The notes beneath the pieces were generated by a model. It ran no database searches and had not been told where the DNA came from. It worked only from the letters and a program-made list of their open reading frames with translations. Of a stretch of 64,000 bases of DNA, positions 61,331 through 64,000 are shown piece by piece. Made by a program: the position numbers and the translations under genes. The number at the start of each line of letters is the position of its first letter. Position 1 is the stretch's first letter. Source of the stretch: Spirodela intermedia (taxonomy: Eukaryota; Streptophyta; Magnoliopsida; Alismatales; Araceae). The stretch is from assembly GCA_902729315.2 (NCBI GenBank), contig LR746278.1, positions 389,501-453,500 of the forward strand. Reading direction: 5' to 3'.

Positions 61331-61599
61331 CAGAAGAATCTGAATCCGTTTTATTCCCAGTTCAATGGGCCGGGCCTGCTTCGCACTGGCCCGGCCCACT
61401 CCTGGCCCGACCATGCCCCTCCTCGGGCTTTTTTTAAGTTATTTAAATTTTCCTTCCAAGATTTTCCTCCTCCCACCATTTCTGTTGTTAAACGATTTCA
61501 TAAAAATAATAAATTTTCATACTCCTAATCACACCCCACGTTCTCATCTTGCTAAATTCAATAATAACTATATATTTATATATTTTAAAAAAACATTTT

Positions 61600-64000
61600 A
61601 TTTATAATCGTCAGCTTTGAGTTATGAGAGAATACTATCTTTGGTGCCTAGAAAAAATTGACCATACTAACCTTGCTCAAAGATTCATTGGGTTTCTGAT
61701 GGAACCCTAGTTGGAGTATGATCTAAAGAACATTAATAAGAACATAAATAACTTATGCTCCAAAGAACCCTAGAATCGGTTGGGGGCATTTGAGAGGCCC
61801 TCACCTGCCGCTGCCCGAGAATAGTTTAAAGGCTTTCAAGATGCCTTCATCTCTCTCACTAAGCTTCACAAGAGACTTCATACCCTTTCCTTCTGATAAG
61901 AACATTATTTATAACTTGTAGACATTTGTTAAAACCCCCTTTATATTTATGACTATGACTTTTTTATCTTTTTACTCTAAATAAATTATGTTAGGGTCAT
62001 AGTAACACTCTTAAAAAATTCACTTTGTTCTCAAGGTGGAAGCGAAGATAGTGGTGTTGATTTGCACATATTAACTCATGAGTGGCATTAAGATTGTTCT
62101 ATTGAGTTAATTGGAGTAGGCTCCTACCTAGTGTGGTTGGACTAACACCATGAGTTGTGATCCTTAGTGATAAAAGAGTCTTCTCTTATAGACTCATTAG
62201 AAATATATTCAACATGACTTGTTTCATTGTAATTATTTTCATTGGATCATATACTTGATCAGGTTTTAGGGCATTTAGGAGTCTGACAAGTTTTGAGAAT
62301 CTCCTCATTTGCTTCTTCCCTAGTGACCTTTGATTCAACCTTGAATCCTCTCAAACCAATACCTTATCTACTCAAACAGAGGACAACCTTCTCCAACACA
62401 CCTACTACCTAGTAGAATTCCTTGTACTTCTTTTTGACATAGTGGCTTGAGACAAATGAGTGATCTACATCGATAAACATTGGCATTGAGATTAAATCAA
62501 ATATTGCTCTTGACCACACTAAAAACTTATATTGAACTTGTCATGAGATTCTGAAAATTGAAAGTGTTATCCCTATTGAGCTTGATATAGAAGAAATTAT
62601 CAAGTAGTGAGCATCATTTTCATGTTATATGGTATGAACTTCATGTTTGATTTTACTAACAAAGTGAAAATTTTACTTTTCAGTGGTCTTGGTCCCACAT
62701 AGGTCATTTAGAAACACTAAGCCACTTTTACTTTCAACAGTCAAATTAATATTAATAGAAGAAAAATCTACTGATGATACCAAAGGTATTCCACTTGACA
62801 ACTCCACACCATTCATTATTCCGACATCGTCATAAAGCAAGGTAAAAATTGGATGCATAACATCCCAAATTCACTAGGGACTCCATTAGAACTTCTTCAT
62901 ATATTCTCAATATCCCACCTCATATATTCTTTCAACACTAGTATCTTTATCAAATGATAATTCACTAAGGACTTCATTAGAACTTCTTTTGATCTTATTT
63001 CATCACCATCATAAATAAATAATTTTCTACTATAATCTTATCCTATGTATTATTTACAAACAAATATAAGATAATAAAACATAACATTCACCCTCCATAT
63101 TATAGTTCCAACTTACTACATCATTAAATGAAAACTTAACTTCCTTATTTTTTATGACATCTTCCAAAGTAACATATCTCTATCAATGTAGCATGTAGTA
63201 AGAAAGGAATATTCCATAGGAAACAAATCTTATTTACCTTTTTTATATTGTCACATGTGACTACCTGTATTTTTTAAAGGCTTGTTTATTTCTTTGCTTT
63301 TCAATTGTAAATGTGTATGGCCTCTAACAATAACAACACAATTCTTAGAAAAGTCTCGTAGAATCATTACTCATTTACATATAATAAGAACTCTATCCTT
63401 AAAGGAAGAATAATAACACTGTAAAATTCACATAATTGACTTTTGAACAACATTTATAAGAATATGATATATCAATTACAAAATATTCCTTTCATCAACA
63501 TCAAATTTCAAAATATACATAATTGCATTTTCATCTCCTTAGAACATCAAATGTGCCCCTTGGATTACAAGGAATGTAGTGATGTTATATTCTCATTGTA
63601 AGGAATAGGTAAAGCACCTTTTTTAAGATCCCAATTCATTTTACAATTTATTCTCTTAAGTTTCATCTCAAACCTAATATTTTCTACATCTTGTCTTTTG
63701 ATGAATCAATTTTGTATTGTAATCTTTATTACATCATTAACTTCTAATATGGAAATATTATTCTATTAACATGTCATGTTCTTGCATCTTATTTTGAAAT
63801 TTCATTTAAAATGTTAAAGGTTTCATAACAAATTGAAAAGCTACCATATAACCACAATAGCTAAACCCATATTTTTCTAATTTTTTTCTAAAGCCATTCT
63901 AAAATGTGATTGTCGAAATTGGTTTCAATAAAATTTTCAATGGTACCCCATTCACTTATAGATAATAGAGGTTGTTCCTCCTCTAGTAGTTTTTCTATTT
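61600..64000 (-). other. AT-rich block with broken minus-strand reading frames, possible decayed retroelement
   Basis: The region is AT-rich. On the minus strand several stretches (for example around 62673-62858 and 63620-63990) read as protein-like composition for 20-60 codons before stops or frameshifts. This pattern suggests a decayed retroelement or endogenous pararetrovirus copy running past the window edge. No reverse transcriptase or other diagnostic motif was confirmed, so the class is left open and nothing is joined or reconstructed. Confidence 0.35.

Noticed and set aside
1..64000. CRISPR arrays, operons, phage or insertion sequences
   Set aside because: All direct repeats seen are tandem or microsatellite without regular spacers, and gene structures are eukaryotic with introns.

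Overview
This is a nuclear DNA window from a flowering plant. It holds spliced genes with GT-AG introns and plant-specific families: a GIS/ZFP-type C2H2 protein, two DUF1639 proteins, a CBP60 protein, a plant PP2C with a C-terminal zinc-ribbon-like tail, and a BC10-type GT14 glycosyltransferase. Long CT/GA microsatellites are abundant. Very GC-rich first exons beside AT-rich spacers fit a monocot or an early-diverging angiosperm, but the species cannot be fixed from sequence alone. I see no bacterial, phage or CRISPR features and no confident tRNA or rRNA gene.

Layout. At 1-511 (minus) is the 5' part of a single C2H2 zinc-finger regulator, cut by the window edge. At 4263-5286 (plus) and 8446-9432 (minus) are two convergent DUF1639 paralogues. 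At about 12945-14007 (minus) is a small protein resembling a plant complex I accessory subunit, with an unresolved last exon. At 14834-18544 (minus) is a short basic conserved plant protein of unknown function. It diverges across 399 bp from an intronless AP-3 delta adaptin gene (18944-21838, plus). At 22536-33832 (plus) is a 12-exon metallo-beta-lactamase-fold hydrolase. At 34750-36730 (plus) is a two-exon GT14 Golgi glycosyltransferase. At 37614-38051 (minus) is a small coiled-coil protein. An AT-rich gene desert spans about 38.9-43.9 kb. At 46185-49721 (plus) is a CBP60 transcription factor, at 50713-55210 (minus) a PP2C, and at 57879-59885 (minus) Mediator subunit MED22. The last 2.4 kb is again AT-rich and geneless, with broken reading frames.

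The genes look like an ordinary unlinked plant gene set: transcription control (zinc finger, CBP60, MED22), vacuolar trafficking (AP-3), signalling (PP2C), and Golgi and metabolic enzymes. No operon-like system or obviously new multi-gene system is visible. The points most worth a second look are the convergent DUF1639 pair, the recurring TATA / CT-tract / ATG leader layout, a probable GC-AG intron in the PP2C, an array of branch-point-like motifs before the GT14 acceptor, several recent tandem duplications, and a compound microsatellite able to fold into a long hairpin inside the lactamase-fold gene. Exon models were built by hand from frame, splice sites and remembered family similarity; no alignment was run.
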